From: JBFIHZ01 sp041601535
Lineage (GTDB): Bacteria > Pseudomonadota > Gammaproteobacteria > Xanthomonadales > SZUA-36
Assembly (NCBI GenBank): GCA_041601535.1
Contig: JBFIHZ010000155.1
Coordinates: 1-8,728 of the forward strand
Reading direction: 5' to 3'
Length of the DNA stretch: 8,728 nucleotides
Position 1 is the stretch's first letter. Each line of letters begins with the position of its first letter. The notes below the pieces were generated by a model, which did no database searches, was not told the origin of the DNA, and saw only the letters and a program-made list of their open reading frames with translations. Below, piece after piece: positions 1 through 8,086 of this stretch. A program made the position numbers and the translations under genes.

Positions 1-1
1 A

Positions 2-643
2 CATGAACGGCGTCATTACCAGCACCGCCAGCAGGCCTTTTGCACCGCCTGCAAACCAGGGTTCCATGTTCACTGCCTGGCCGTTGAACAAGGCACCTGA
101 AAACAGCAGCACGCCGCCCAGCAGGATCAGCAGGGTAACGGCTTTCTGCAGGAATGCGGATGACTGGATGCCGCGAATATTCACCCACACCATGATCACG
201 GCACCGGCCATGCCCACCAGCGCCCAGCTCAAGTAAACATCCCAGCCCGCCACGGTCCACAGCAGACCAACAGTGTAACCGGGCAGCAAGTGCTCCACCA
301 CGGTGGGCAATGCCACCGCCTCGAACGCCACCACGGACACGTACCCCAGAATGATGGACCAGGTGCAGACAAACGAACCGGCCCGCCCCAGTGCGCGATG
401 GCTGTAGACATGCTCGCCACCGGCCAATGGCATGGCCGAGGCCAGTTCGGCATAGGTCAGACCAATCAGCACTACCGCCAGCCCTCCCACCGCGAAGGCC
501 AGCATGGCGCCCATGGAACCCGCTGAGCTGATCCACCCGCCCGTCAGGACCACCCAGCCCCAGCCAATCATCGCACCGAATGCCAGGGCCAGCACGGCCC
601 GGGCCTTGAGCACCCGTCGAAAAGCACCTTGCGCCATTGTCAT
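2..643 (-). CDS. APC-superfamily amino-acid permease, N-terminal part (runs off left edge)
   Basis: The reading frame is open from an ATG at 643 to the left edge, giving 214 residues of an incomplete protein. The N-terminus is a short basic stretch (FRRVLKAR, residues 8-15). It leads straight into a first transmembrane helix with the glycine-rich GAMIGWGWVVLTGGW (residues 23-37), which resembles the unwound substrate-binding helix 1 of APC-family transporters. Further hydrophobic segments lie at about 42-63, 93-112, 130-152 and 165-185. The segment YAELASAMPLAGGEHVY (64-80) matches the conserved loop after TM2 of amino-acid and polyamine permeases. The expected role is secondary uptake of an amino acid or amine across the inner membrane; the substrate cannot be read from this fragment. 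A second in-frame ATG at 637 is possible. The upstream GGCGGA is a weak ribosome-binding site directly abutting the first ATG, so 637 may be the true start. Confidence 0.88.
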   Translation of the reverse strand, partial: MTMAQGAFRRVLKARAVLALAFGAMIGWGWVVLTGGWISSAGSMGAMLAFAVGGLAVVLIGLTYAELASAMPLAGGEHVYSHRALGRAGSFVCTWSIILGYVSVVAFEAVALPTVVEHLLPGYTVGLLWTVAGWDVYLSWALVGMAGAVIMVWVNIRGIQSSAFLQKAVTLLILLGGVLLFSGALFNGQAVNMEPWFAGGAKGLLAVLVMTPFM

Positions 644-905
644 TCCGCCATTGCCTGCGGCCAAACCCGCGTGAACCTCACACGTTATGACATGCAGCGC
701 GGGGAATCCATCCCCACGACGGTATCCGATGCCCGGTTACCGTCCGGCCGGCGCAATCTGGTGTAATGGCGGCCCGCCCGGTTGATTCAGCAACTTTGCA
801 CGGTGTCGCTAAGGCCGTCTGAGCAGTGCCAGCCCAGCCACGGGGCTGGTGTCACGAGGCGTCCTGCATGAGGGGAGGAGTTTGACGGGATTGCGGCCTG
901 CAGTG
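644..905. other. Gene-free spacer between permease and DUF1501 gene
   Basis: No convincing gene is visible on either strand in these 262 bases. The spacer should contain the 3' end of the DUF1501 transcript and the promoter of the permease, both on the minus strand. I see a 5-bp hairpin at 701-715 (GGGGA/TCCCC) and a stronger one at 829-849, listed separately. No sigma70-like promoter with two acceptable boxes stands out. Confidence 0.6.
829..849 (-). terminator. Hairpin downstream of DUF1501 gene, possible terminator without U-tract
   Basis: CCAGCCC (829-835) and GGGCTGG (843-849) are perfect 7-bp inverted arms around a 7-nt loop. The hairpin lies about 57 nt past the stop of the DUF1501 gene in the direction of transcription. 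There is no run of T after it on the minus strand, so it is at best a weak intrinsic terminator or an mRNA 3'-end stabiliser. Confidence 0.3.
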
Positions 906-2390
906 TTACACCGCCGGAAAAATTTGTCCCAGGTCCACACCGGGTTCATTTCCGGCCTGGGCGGCATCGGGGAAGGTTACTGCGCCAGCCCCCGGCACTA
1001 CCCAGTCGGCAGCAGCCGCCAGAATCCGGTCGGTGGAAGTCAGACCTTCGATATCAGCCCCGGCGGTTTGCAAAGGCACCCGGCCAGAGCCATCGTTACT
1101 CGCCTCGCGCTGCGGGAACAGCTCGCCGTAAACACCGCCGCGCACCGCCTCACCCAGCAGGATGCTGTAAGTACCCCGGCCGTGATCGGTACCGGCGGCG
1201 CCATTGGCCACAATCTGCCGGCCAAAATCACTGGCAAAACAGAACACCAGTTGTTTCCGCGCCGGCCGCTGCAGGTAAGGCAAGCCACCGATTTCATCCA
1301 GCGCGGTGGCCAGGCCCGCTCCCTCACCAAAAAGATCGCCCAGGTTGCGGCCGATTTCCGCGGCCTGGTTGTTGTGCGTATCCCAGCCACCATAGCTCAT
1401 CGACAACACGCCCAGGTTCAGCGCATCAGGCACCTGGCAGACATCGAACAGATTGCGGCATTGCTGGGCAAAACCCTCCGATGCCAGTTGCAGTCCGGCC
1501 AGAGCATCCGGCAGGGGCAGGCACTGGCCCAACCGGGCATTGATGCGGTCACCGAACTCCCGCAACGCGTCATGGTGACGGAAGAAGGTGTGATAAGGCC
1601 AGTTGGCCGGTTTGCTGTCGGCCGTTTCAGCACCCCTGCCCTGGTAGTACGCCCCCAGCGCACGCGCCAGCACATTGCGCCTGGATGCCGGGCTGCCGTC
1701 ATCAACTGACGCCAGCGCGATATCCCGCATGTCCTGCGCATGCACCACCTGCCGCAGCCGTTCTCCGGCAATGGAGCCCTTGTTGAAGGTGGAAACCGAT
1801 TCCCCCAGTTCCACGCTGTTGATGCCATCACCCAGCAGTTCTACCAGCCGGCCGCCCCAACCGCTGCGGTCAAAATTCAGCACATTCAGCTCCGGTTCGC
1901 CGGCATCGGCATTCAGTATCGACTGGTCATGCCGGCGGTTCCGGGAGCAATAGGCATTGGCGACCACCGCCACGTTTCCACGGCTGAACTGATCAGCCAG
2001 CCAGCCGGCCACGCGGTGAACGCCAAAAGCGACCCCACCCAGGGGGTCACTGACCCGTAAATATTCAGCATCGAACATCTGCTGGAAGTTTGCATAGCTG
2101 GCATCGTACAGGCTGCGGCGGGCACCCCAGATCAGCTCGATGTAAGCGCCGTCGGGGTGTTCCGGTGCCGGCATAAACAGATAGCGCAAGTCCGCCCCGC
2201 CCTGCAGCATGACGTTGACCAGGGTTCGTGGCACATCGCTCAAGGCGCATTCGCCTGCTGCCCAGGCTGGCATATTGTGGCCCATAACCAGCCCGGCACC
2301 CGCGGCAGCCCACAGCGAACGCCGCAGAAACGCGCGCCGGTCCAGATGGCTATCAGATACTGAAAACGGTTCAGGACGCCTGCGGTTCAT
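906..2390 (-). CDS. DUF1501 family protein with twin-arginine signal peptide
   Basis: A 494-residue protein of the DUF1501 family, which belongs to the alkaline-phosphatase-like fold group; no member function is firmly established to my knowledge. The N-terminus carries a Tat-type signal: D17-R18-R19-A20-F21-L22, then a hydrophobic stretch to about residue 43 and a plausible cleavage site at AWA (42-44). It is therefore predicted to be exported folded, often with a bound metal. Family hallmarks are GGWDTHNNQ with W336-D337-T338-H339, and SDFGRQ (387-392) followed by GTDHGRG with D402-H403; these Asp/His residues would be the metal or catalytic positions. The start ATG overlaps the DUF1800 stop by ATGA. 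GGGGGTGA just upstream (2394-2401, one mismatch to GGAGGTGA) supports this start and translational coupling. Length is within the normal family range and the gene looks intact. Confidence 0.93.
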   Translation of the reverse strand: MNRRRPEPFSVSDSHLDRRAFLRRSLWAAAGAGLVMGHNMPAWAAGECALSDVPRTLVNVMLQGGADLRYLFMPAPEHPDGAYIELIWGARRSLYDASYANFQQMFDAEYLRVSDPLGGVAFGVHRVAGWLADQFSRGNVAVVANAYCSRNRRHDQSILNADAGEPELNVLNFDRSGWGGRLVELLGDGINSVELGESVSTFNKGSIAGERLRQVVHAQDMRDIALASVDDGSPASRRNVLARALGAYYQGRGAETADSKPANWPYHTFFRHHDALREFGDRINARLGQCLPLPDALAGLQLASEGFAQQCRNLFDVCQVPDALNLGVLSMSYGGWDTHNNQAAEIGRNLGDLFGEGAGLATALDEIGGLPYLQRPARKQLVFCFASDFGRQIVANGAAGTDHGRGTYSILLGEAVRGGVYGELFPQREASNDGSGRVPLQTAGADIEGLTSTDRILAAAADWVVPGAGAVTFPDAAQAGNEPGVDLGQIFPAV

Positions 2391-4327
2391 AAGTCACCCC
2401 CGGCGGCAAATGCGTACGGCAACACGCTGATAAAATTCATGGCCATGCCGATATTGTGTTGATCCAGTGGCCTGCTCAAATCCATCAGGCTTTGCTCGAG
2501 GGCCCGGTACACTGCCGCGGCCTCGCCGCTTTCCAGGTCCTCTGATTGGTACACAACATCTGGCCGATCCCGGTCAACCACCGCGGCGAAATCAAACCCG
2601 GTGGCCAACAGGCTGTAAACCTGGGCGCGTGCCAACGCATCAAAATTTGCACCGCCATCGGCAATCAGGCGGTTCCATAACCAATCAGCCACCTCGTGCA
2701 CCACGAAGTTTCCCTGAGCGTTACGCGGAATCACCTGTGACCAGTCTTTCTGCCAGTACTGCACCGCCCCTTCGTCCTGCAGACGGTAATACTCTTCCAC
2801 GCCCGCCAGTACATTCGGGTTTTCCACGTTGGCGGCCCAGGCATTTTTGAATACATAGCGATCATTGGCGGCATCGTTGCCGGTCTGTCCGCCAAATACA
2901 TCGCGGATGGGCGCAAACGGCAAAGCGCCTTGCTGGTACATACGGATGATGGGGCCGGCGGAAAACGGCCGTGCGAATGATTCTTCATTGCTCAGCAGGG
3001 TGGCATTATGCACCAGCAGGTTGCGTTCAAAGGCCGACCAGTAGCGGAACGTTTCGCTGTCATGAAAGGCCGTTGAAATTGCATAGGCGCGGATAAATCG
3101 CAGCAGATCAAATTGCGCTGCTGCCCAGGCGGATTGCAGGCCGGCAGCCTCGTCCGGAGTAATCACGGTATCGGCGAAGAAACGCACCAGCTTGAGCGGC
3201 GTATTGGCCAGGCTTTCAGGATGTGAAGCCGCGACCGGTCCCAGCGCACGCAGCTTCTCTTCTGCGGTCGCACCACAAATTGAATGATGCAGGATTTCCA
3301 GGCAACTCAGGCTGCCCAGGCGAAAATCATAATGGGCCGAGCGGTTATAGATTTGCCGCCCCCCCGCGTCAACGTGATCACTGAAATCAATGCCGGAGAC
3401 AAACCAGTCCAGCGGGCTGACCGAATCAAACCGGCCGGGCTGTTGGTCCGGGAACATGCCGGTGAGCAGCAGCGCGTTGTTCTCTATCGTCACGTCTTCA
3501 TGATAGTCCGGGTCTTCGGTAGTACCCTGGATGCTGAACAAAAGCTGGAAGTATTCACGGGCGAAGTCATCATTACCGGAAAACTCGCCAGTGAACGGGT
3601 GCACGAAATTGGTGGCATATCCATAAGCAAATGCCACCGCGCCATTACGCGCCGCCTTGAACATCAGGCCGACAAAGTCCTCGCCCGACATCAATGCATC
3701 CAGTGTGTCATCGTAGTAATCCCGAATCAGGCCGGTGCCGGCATTCTGGATATGAATCGAGGCATGGTAATTGGTCAGATAGAATGCCAGCTTGTGCAGA
3801 AAGCCATTGCAACCACGCGTGTGCATGGCCCGCCCCCACACCAGGTAGAGGCCCAATGGGCTCAGTTGCATGTTGTTGTCTGACAGCAAGGCATAGAACG
3901 GCCGGTCAAATGCACGCACCGGATTTTGTGGATCGGTGGAGCTCCAGAATTCCTGCAAGGCAGTCAGCGAGTGGCACAGGTCGCCGGTGCGGTCGCTGGC
4001 CACTGCGGGTGACAAGCGCGGGTTTACCGCGTCCAGCGTCAGCATTTCGACAATGGCGCGCTCAGGTGGCATGGCCGCCCATGCCTCAATCTGGCTGTCG
4101 CTGGCGTGTCCGCCAAAAGCAAACGACTGTAAAACCCGCCGCACCGCCGCGGGGTTCCAGTCCGAAGCGGGCAATGAAACCAGGCCGTCCAGTGCCACGG
4201 GTTCGGGTATCGCGGCGGGAGGCGGCCGGTCACCGTACGGGTCGATTCTGGGTTGAGCCTGCAGACATGTGGATCCGAAAAGAATCCCGCAAGCTAGAGC
4301 GAATGGCAGATACCTGAACATCGACAT
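2387..4327 (-). CDS. DUF1800 family protein with Sec-type signal peptide
   Basis: A 646-residue protein from the ATG at 4327. The frame is open further upstream to an ATG at 4486, but 4327 is preferred. It has GGAAG at 4333-4337 with a 5-nt gap and begins a typical signal peptide (MSMFRYLPFALACGILFG, then polar residues after about residue 23). The body matches DUF1800 in outline. FAFGGHASDSQIEAW, near residues 55-70, resembles the N-terminal family motif. A later helical block contains DDFAREYFQLLF (D254-F255-A256-R257-E258) followed by a DVTIENNALLLTGMF segment, equivalent to the family's ARELLEL...TGW core. Several positions of that core are altered, so this is a divergent member. Function is unknown; DUF1800 and DUF1501 genes are often adjacent, and here they overlap by 4 nt, suggesting a stoichiometric partner exported by a different route. 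The two Cys at about 13 and 21 do not form a clear lipobox. Confidence 0.9.
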   Translation of the reverse strand: MSMFRYLPFALACGILFGSTCLQAQPRIDPYGDRPPPAAIPEPVALDGLVSLPASDWNPAAVRRVLQSFAFGGHASDSQIEAWAAMPPERAIVEMLTLDAVNPRLSPAVASDRTGDLCHSLTALQEFWSSTDPQNPVRAFDRPFYALLSDNNMQLSPLGLYLVWGRAMHTRGCNGFLHKLAFYLTNYHASIHIQNAGTGLIRDYYDDTLDALMSGEDFVGLMFKAARNGAVAFAYGYATNFVHPFTGEFSGNDDFAREYFQLLFSIQGTTEDPDYHEDVTIENNALLLTGMFPDQQPGRFDSVSPLDWFVSGIDFSDHVDAGGRQIYNRSAHYDFRLGSLSCLEILHHSICGATAEEKLRALGPVAASHPESLANTPLKLVRFFADTVITPDEAAGLQSAWAAAQFDLLRFIRAYAISTAFHDSETFRYWSAFERNLLVHNATLLSNEESFARPFSAGPIIRMYQQGALPFAPIRDVFGGQTGNDAANDRYVFKNAWAANVENPNVLAGVEEYYRLQDEGAVQYWQKDWSQVIPRNAQGNFVVHEVADWLWNRLIADGGANFDALARAQVYSLLATGFDFAAVVDRDRPDVVYQSEDLESGEAAAVYRALEQSLMDLSRPLDQHNIGMAMNFISVLPYAFAAGGDL

Positions 4328-4332
4328 ATGGG

Positions 4333-4337
4333 CTTCC
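4333..4337 (-). promoter_or_regulatory. Ribosome-binding site deciding the DUF1800 start
   Basis: GGAAG on the minus strand ends 5 nt before the ATG at 4327 and is 11 nt before the in-frame ATG at 4321. This favours 4327 over 4321. The far upstream in-frame ATG at 4486 would give a 53-residue extension that buries the signal peptide. Confidence 0.6.
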
Positions 4338-4539
4338 GTCAGAGCCGGAACGTTCACCGGGTATTTACACCTGACCCTGACCCTAAGCCGGAAATGTGTG
4401 CTGAATATGAAGTCTTTATGAATCTGTCCGGCAGAGCCAATACTGACACCATAGTCCAAAAGTGCATCGCAACCCAGCCCGGACATCCGCCCCAGCCCAC
4501 CAAAACTGAAGTATCGGGACGTCAGCCTGTCCCATCAAC

Positions 4540-4554
4540 GGGCCATTACGGCCC
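4540..4554 (-). terminator. Short GC hairpin after the ACT-domain gene
   Basis: GGGCC (4540-4544), loop ATTAC, GGCCC (4550-4554). It lies about 33 nt beyond the minus-strand stop at 4587. There is no following T-run on the minus strand, so assignment as a terminator is weak. Confidence 0.25.
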
Positions 4555-4586
4555 TGCTGCTGATTACCTGTCCTGAGCCTTTAAGT

Positions 4587-4952
4587 TCAATACCGCTCAA
4601 CCTTACCCAGGCATTGCGGTAACTGGCAAAGCTTGCGCTGCAGCAGGTCCAGCTTGCGCGGCTCGACCTGCCACAGGACGATTGAAATTTCCAAAGTACC
4701 CTGCCCTGCGTGGGCGGCGATCAACCGACCCGGCACCAAGTCAAGTTGCGCCAGCAGGCTGGAAATTCGCACCAGTAATGTCGGTTCAGCTTCGGCCTGC
4801 ATCCGCAGCGAAGCAGCTTCCAGGCACGCTTCGGTGCAATCGCTGGCCTGCGGCTTGAGACTGTCGGCCATAACAAGGCGGTACTCCGGCGACACGGTGC
4901 TGCCGGAAACCTCAGGATCCGCGGGTAAAGCCGCACATTCAGGACTCATCAT
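4587..4952 (-). CDS. Small ACT-domain protein (acetolactate-synthase small-subunit-like fold)
   Basis: A 121-residue protein. The C-terminal half (about 53-121) reads as a single ACT domain: P57-TLLVRISSLLAQL, a central strand TLEISIVLW (86-94), and LDLLQRKLCQLPQCLGKVE (101-119). The pattern of an R-I-x-x-L-L helix and a DLLxRKLxxLPxVxxVE end resembles IlvM-type small subunits of acetolactate synthase, which bind amino acids or regulate a catalytic partner. The first 50 residues are not recognised and are rich in Ala, Ser, Glu and Cys. No ilvG/ilvB-like large subunit is in the window, so the partner is unknown. ATG codons at 4952 and 4949 are adjacent and neither has a clear ribosome-binding site. 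A start at 4802 (residue 51) would give just the ACT domain and cannot be excluded. The gene is divergent from the Lrp-type regulator, which itself carries an ACT-like RAM domain. Confidence 0.7.
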   Translation of the reverse strand: MMSPECAALPADPEVSGSTVSPEYRLVMADSLKPQASDCTEACLEAASLRMQAEAEPTLLVRISSLLAQLDLVPGRLIAAHAGQGTLEISIVLWQVEPRKLDLLQRKLCQLPQCLGKVERY

Positions 4953-4963
4953 AATGAATGCAA

Positions 4964-4981
4964 TGATATACGGTTATATCA
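4964..4981. promoter_or_regulatory. 18-bp inverted repeat, candidate operator of the divergent ACT/Lrp promoters
   Basis: TGATATACGGTTATATCA has perfect 7-bp arms (TGATATA/TATATCA) around CGGT. It sits in the AT-rich divergent spacer, 12 bp upstream of the ACT-gene start, overlapping or just downstream of its likely -10 region. Lrp/AsnC regulators commonly control a divergent neighbour by binding AT-rich inverted repeats, so the adjacent regulator is the natural candidate ligand. This assignment is inference. Confidence 0.5.
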
Positions 4982-5010
4982 ACATAATTTGCGACTTTTC
5001 TTGTAATCAA
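4981..5010 (-). promoter_or_regulatory. Candidate promoter of the ACT-domain gene
   Basis: On the minus strand, TTGATT (5010-5005) and TATGTT (4986-4981) are separated by 18 bp; each matches four of six consensus positions. An alternative -10, TATAAC (4978-4973), matches five of six but lacks a -35. In either case the inverted repeat at 4964-4981 would lie on the -10 or transcription-start region, consistent with repression. Confidence 0.3.
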
Positions 5011-5029
5011 ACTGAATTTAATGCATATA
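5001..5029 (+). promoter_or_regulatory. Candidate promoter of the Lrp/AsnC gene
   Basis: TTGTAA (5001-5006) and CATATA (5024-5029) are 17 bp apart, within a TATATATA run. The -35 box overlaps the -35 box of the divergent ACT-gene promoter, a back-to-back arrangement. The boxes are weak matches and AT richness alone could produce them. Confidence 0.3.
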
Positions 5030-5062
5030 TATACCTGTTTAGTCTTGTTTGGCGTATTTTTT

Positions 5063-5530
5063 ATGCAAGCTCATGAACTTGATAAAGCCGACCGCGAAAT
5101 CCTCAATGTCCTGCAAACCGTCGCGGGCATCAGCAGCAATGAAGTCGGAGAGCGCATCGGCCTGTCGCAGTCAGCCTGCTGGCGGCGCATCCAGCGCTTG
5201 CGTGAGGCGGGCATCATTCCTGCTCAGCCGGTGATCCTTGATCGCAAGAAAGTGGGGCTTCAGGCGATGGTATTTGCACAGGTAAAGCTTTCTTCACAGG
5301 GCCGCGGCAACCTGTCCGAGTTCGCCGAAGCGGTACAGGCTTTTCCCGAAGTTCTGGAATGCTATGTACTGATGGGAAGTATCGATTTTCTGTTGCGTAT
5401 CGTGGCGGCTGACATCCAGGCCTATGAGCGGTTCTTTTTCGACAAGCTGTCACAGCTGCCCGGTGTGCAGGAGATCAATTCCAGCATTGCGCTGTCAGAA
5501 ATCAAGCATTCCACGGTATTACCACTGTAA
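5063..5530 (+). CDS. Lrp/AsnC family transcriptional regulator
   Basis: A 155-residue protein from the ATG at 5063, the usual length for the family. ELDKADREIL (5-14) is the standard N-terminal opening. A winged helix-turn-helix spans about 24-52, with recognition helix SQSACWRRIQRLREAGII. The RAM/ACT-like effector domain covers about 65-150 (VFAQVKLSS..., CYVLMGSIDFLLRIVA, and the final IALSEIKHSTVLPL, close to the family's TTALPL ending). It should bind DNA as a dimer or higher oligomer and sense an amino acid. An upstream in-frame ATG at 5021 would add 14 hydrophobic residues encoded by the TATATA promoter-like run and is rejected. The chosen start has no clear ribosome-binding site. It is divergent from the ACT-domain gene and probably controls itself and that neighbour. 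Confidence 0.93.
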   Translation: MQAHELDKADREILNVLQTVAGISSNEVGERIGLSQSACWRRIQRLREAGIIPAQPVILDRKKVGLQAMVFAQVKLSSQGRGNLSEFAEAVQAFPEVLECYVLMGSIDFLLRIVAADIQAYERFFFDKLSQLPGVQEINSSIALSEIKHSTVLPL

Positions 5531-5715
5531 TCTGAAGGCCGCGCGAATCGGACAAACCATTGCGCGCAGGCAGGAACCCAAGCGCGCACGAAAATACCGC
5601 AGGCTGGCACCACTGTATGTCCCAGTGGCAGAATAAGCCGGGTGGAACTCCATTTTATCACCGCCCCAGGCAGGGCACCGTGCGATAGTTTCCCCGCCTC
5701 CACGAAGGAAGCCTG
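5531..5715. other. Spacer between Lrp gene and ThiF-like gene with two hairpins
   Basis: These 185 bp contain TGCGCGC/GCGCGCA arms (5561-5567 and 5582-5588, 14-nt loop) and CCACTG/CAGTGG arms (5610-5615 and 5623-5628, 7-nt loop). Neither is followed by a T-run. The spacer is long enough for the ThiF-like gene to have its own promoter; the best -10-like match is TGCGATAGT at 5681-5689, without a matching -35. Confidence 0.4.
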
Positions 5716-6813
5716 ATGAGCCACGATCTTGCCCGTTATCACCGCCAGATGCTGTTGCCCGGATTCGGCACAGAGGGTCAACGCAAACTGCTCGGCTCGA
5801 CGGCCGTAATACTCGGTTGTGGTGCATTGGGCACCGTATCAGCCAATATGCTGGCGCGGGCCGGTGTGGGACACCTGGTCATCATCGACCGGGATTTTAT
5901 CGAATTGACCAACCTGCAACGCCAACTGCTGTTTGATGAGCAGGATATCGCCGATGCGATACCCAAGGCCGAGGCGGCCAGGCGCAGACTCGCCGCCATC
6001 AACTCACAAGTACAAGTCACCGCCATCGTCGATGACATTAACTACCGCAACATCGAGGGATTTGTCGCAACAGCCGATGTGTTGATAGACGGTCTGGACA
6101 ACTTCGAAACCCGTTACCTGGCCAATGACTGCGCGGTAAAACACGGCATCCCTTATGTTTACGGCGGCGCGGTGGGCACGGTCGGCATGTGCTACGCCAT
6201 CCTGCCACATAGCCTGGAGGGCGATGCCTGGTGGGAAACCGGGCCGGCCGGCGACCGTGCCACTCCGTGTTTCCGCTGCCTGTTTGAAGAAGCGCCGGAA
6301 CCCGGCCAAAGCCCAACCTGCGATACCGTGGGCGTACTGGGGCCAGCCGTGTCCATCATAGCCAATTTCCAGGTCAGCGAAGCCCTTAAAATACTCACTG
6401 GAAATATCGATCGCCTGGCCCCTGGCATGTTAAATATCGACCTGTGGACCAATTCCATCGTGCAGCTGAATATGAATCAGGCCTGGCAGGAAGGCGACTG
6501 CCCCTGCTGCAAGCACCGCCAGTTTGAGTTCATTGATGGCAAGGCCGGCTCATCAGCCATCTCGCTGTGCGGCCACGAGGCGGTGCAGCTGACCCACCGC
6601 CAGACAGACAATGCACTGCCGCTGGAACAACTGGCCGGCCGTTTGCGCCAGCACGGCAAGGTAAAGGTCAATGCCTTTATGTTGCGCGCCGAGATACACG
6701 ACGGGGGCAAGCCCTTTGAGCTGACCCTGTTCGCCGATGGCCGCGCCATAATCAAGGGCACCGGGGAAGCCGCCGTAGCACGCGGCCTGTATGCCAAATA
6801 CGTTGGGGCGTGA
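5716..6813 (+). CDS. ThiF/MoeB/HesA-type E1-like adenylyltransferase with C-terminal extra domain
   Basis: A 365-residue protein that should adenylate the C-terminal glycine of a ubiquitin-fold sulfur carrier in the cytoplasm. Visible features are RYHRQMLLPGFG (7-18), the nucleotide-binding GCGALG (34-39), D58-x-D60 and the ELTNLQRQLLF segment with N66, R69 and Q70. K84 and DGLDNFETR with D128 and R133 follow, the last matching the catalytic Asp of MoeB/ThiF. Two CxxC pairs, C185/C188 and C262/C265, form the structural zinc site. C202 in TCDTVGVLGP sits where ThiF and MoeB carry their conserved cysteine. Residues about 280-365 form an added domain beginning SLCGHEAVQL and ending FADGRAIIKGT...YAKYVGA, longer than E. 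coli ThiF or MoeB (about 250 residues). GGAAG at 5707-5711, 4 nt before ATG, supports the start. No thiamine or molybdopterin gene is nearby; the likely substrate is the ubiquitin-fold protein two genes downstream. Confidence 0.93.
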   Translation: MSHDLARYHRQMLLPGFGTEGQRKLLGSTAVILGCGALGTVSANMLARAGVGHLVIIDRDFIELTNLQRQLLFDEQDIADAIPKAEAARRRLAAINSQVQVTAIVDDINYRNIEGFVATADVLIDGLDNFETRYLANDCAVKHGIPYVYGGAVGTVGMCYAILPHSLEGDAWWETGPAGDRATPCFRCLFEEAPEPGQSPTCDTVGVLGPAVSIIANFQVSEALKILTGNIDRLAPGMLNIDLWTNSIVQLNMNQAWQEGDCPCCKHRQFEFIDGKAGSSAISLCGHEAVQLTHRQTDNALPLEQLAGRLRQHGKVKVNAFMLRAEIHDGGKPFELTLFADGRAIIKGTGEAAVARGLYAKYVGA

Positions 6814-6856
6814 ATCCGATCAGCCAAAGTGTCGATTTGCTGAACAGTTGAACGAC

Positions 6857-6862
6857 TACAAT
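6857..6862 (+). promoter_or_regulatory. Isolated TACAAT, possible -10 box before the propeller gene
   Basis: TACAAT matches five of six -10 positions and would give a leader of about 27 nt to the start at 6896. No good -35 lies 16-18 bp upstream. The 82-bp gap between the ThiF-like and propeller genes therefore could hold an internal promoter, but co-transcription is equally compatible. Confidence 0.2.
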
Positions 6863-6895
6863 AGGAACTGAAACCAAACAAAGTGGAGAAATGCC

Positions 6896-8082
<1,187 letters not shown>

Positions 8083-8086
<4 letters not shown>

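Larger units (their letters stand above)
4328..4586. other. Spacer between DUF1800 start and ACT-domain gene
   Basis: This 259-bp stretch should hold the 3' end of the ACT-gene transcript and the promoter and leader of the DUF1800-DUF1501 operon. I see a GGGCC/GGCCC hairpin at 4540-4554 and a short tandem TGACCC repeat near 4371-4384. An open frame (+, 4328-4576) has no family resemblance. No promoter with both boxes is convincing. Confidence 0.5.

Noticed and set aside
849..1709. Long plus-strand open frame of 286 codons
   Set aside because: It is antisense to the well-supported DUF1501 gene, has no recognisable motif, and such frames are common opposite GC-rich genes.
3284..4317. Two overlapping plus-strand open frames of about 200 codons (3284-3883 and 3694-4317)
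   Set aside because: Both lie antisense to the DUF1800 gene, show low-complexity Arg/Pro/His-rich translations, and match no family.
4255..4327. Lipoprotein signal on the DUF1800 protein
   Set aside because: The cysteines near residues 13 and 21 are preceded by ALA and GST, not an L-[AS]-[GA]-C lipobox, so a plain Sec signal is more likely.
4371..4384. Tandem TGACCC repeat upstream of the DUF1800 gene
   Set aside because: Only slightly more than two units long; not distinguishable from chance in GC-rich DNA.
5021..5062. Upstream in-frame start for the Lrp/AsnC gene
   Set aside because: It would add a hydrophobic 14-residue tail encoded by the TATATA promoter-like run and make the protein longer than family norm.
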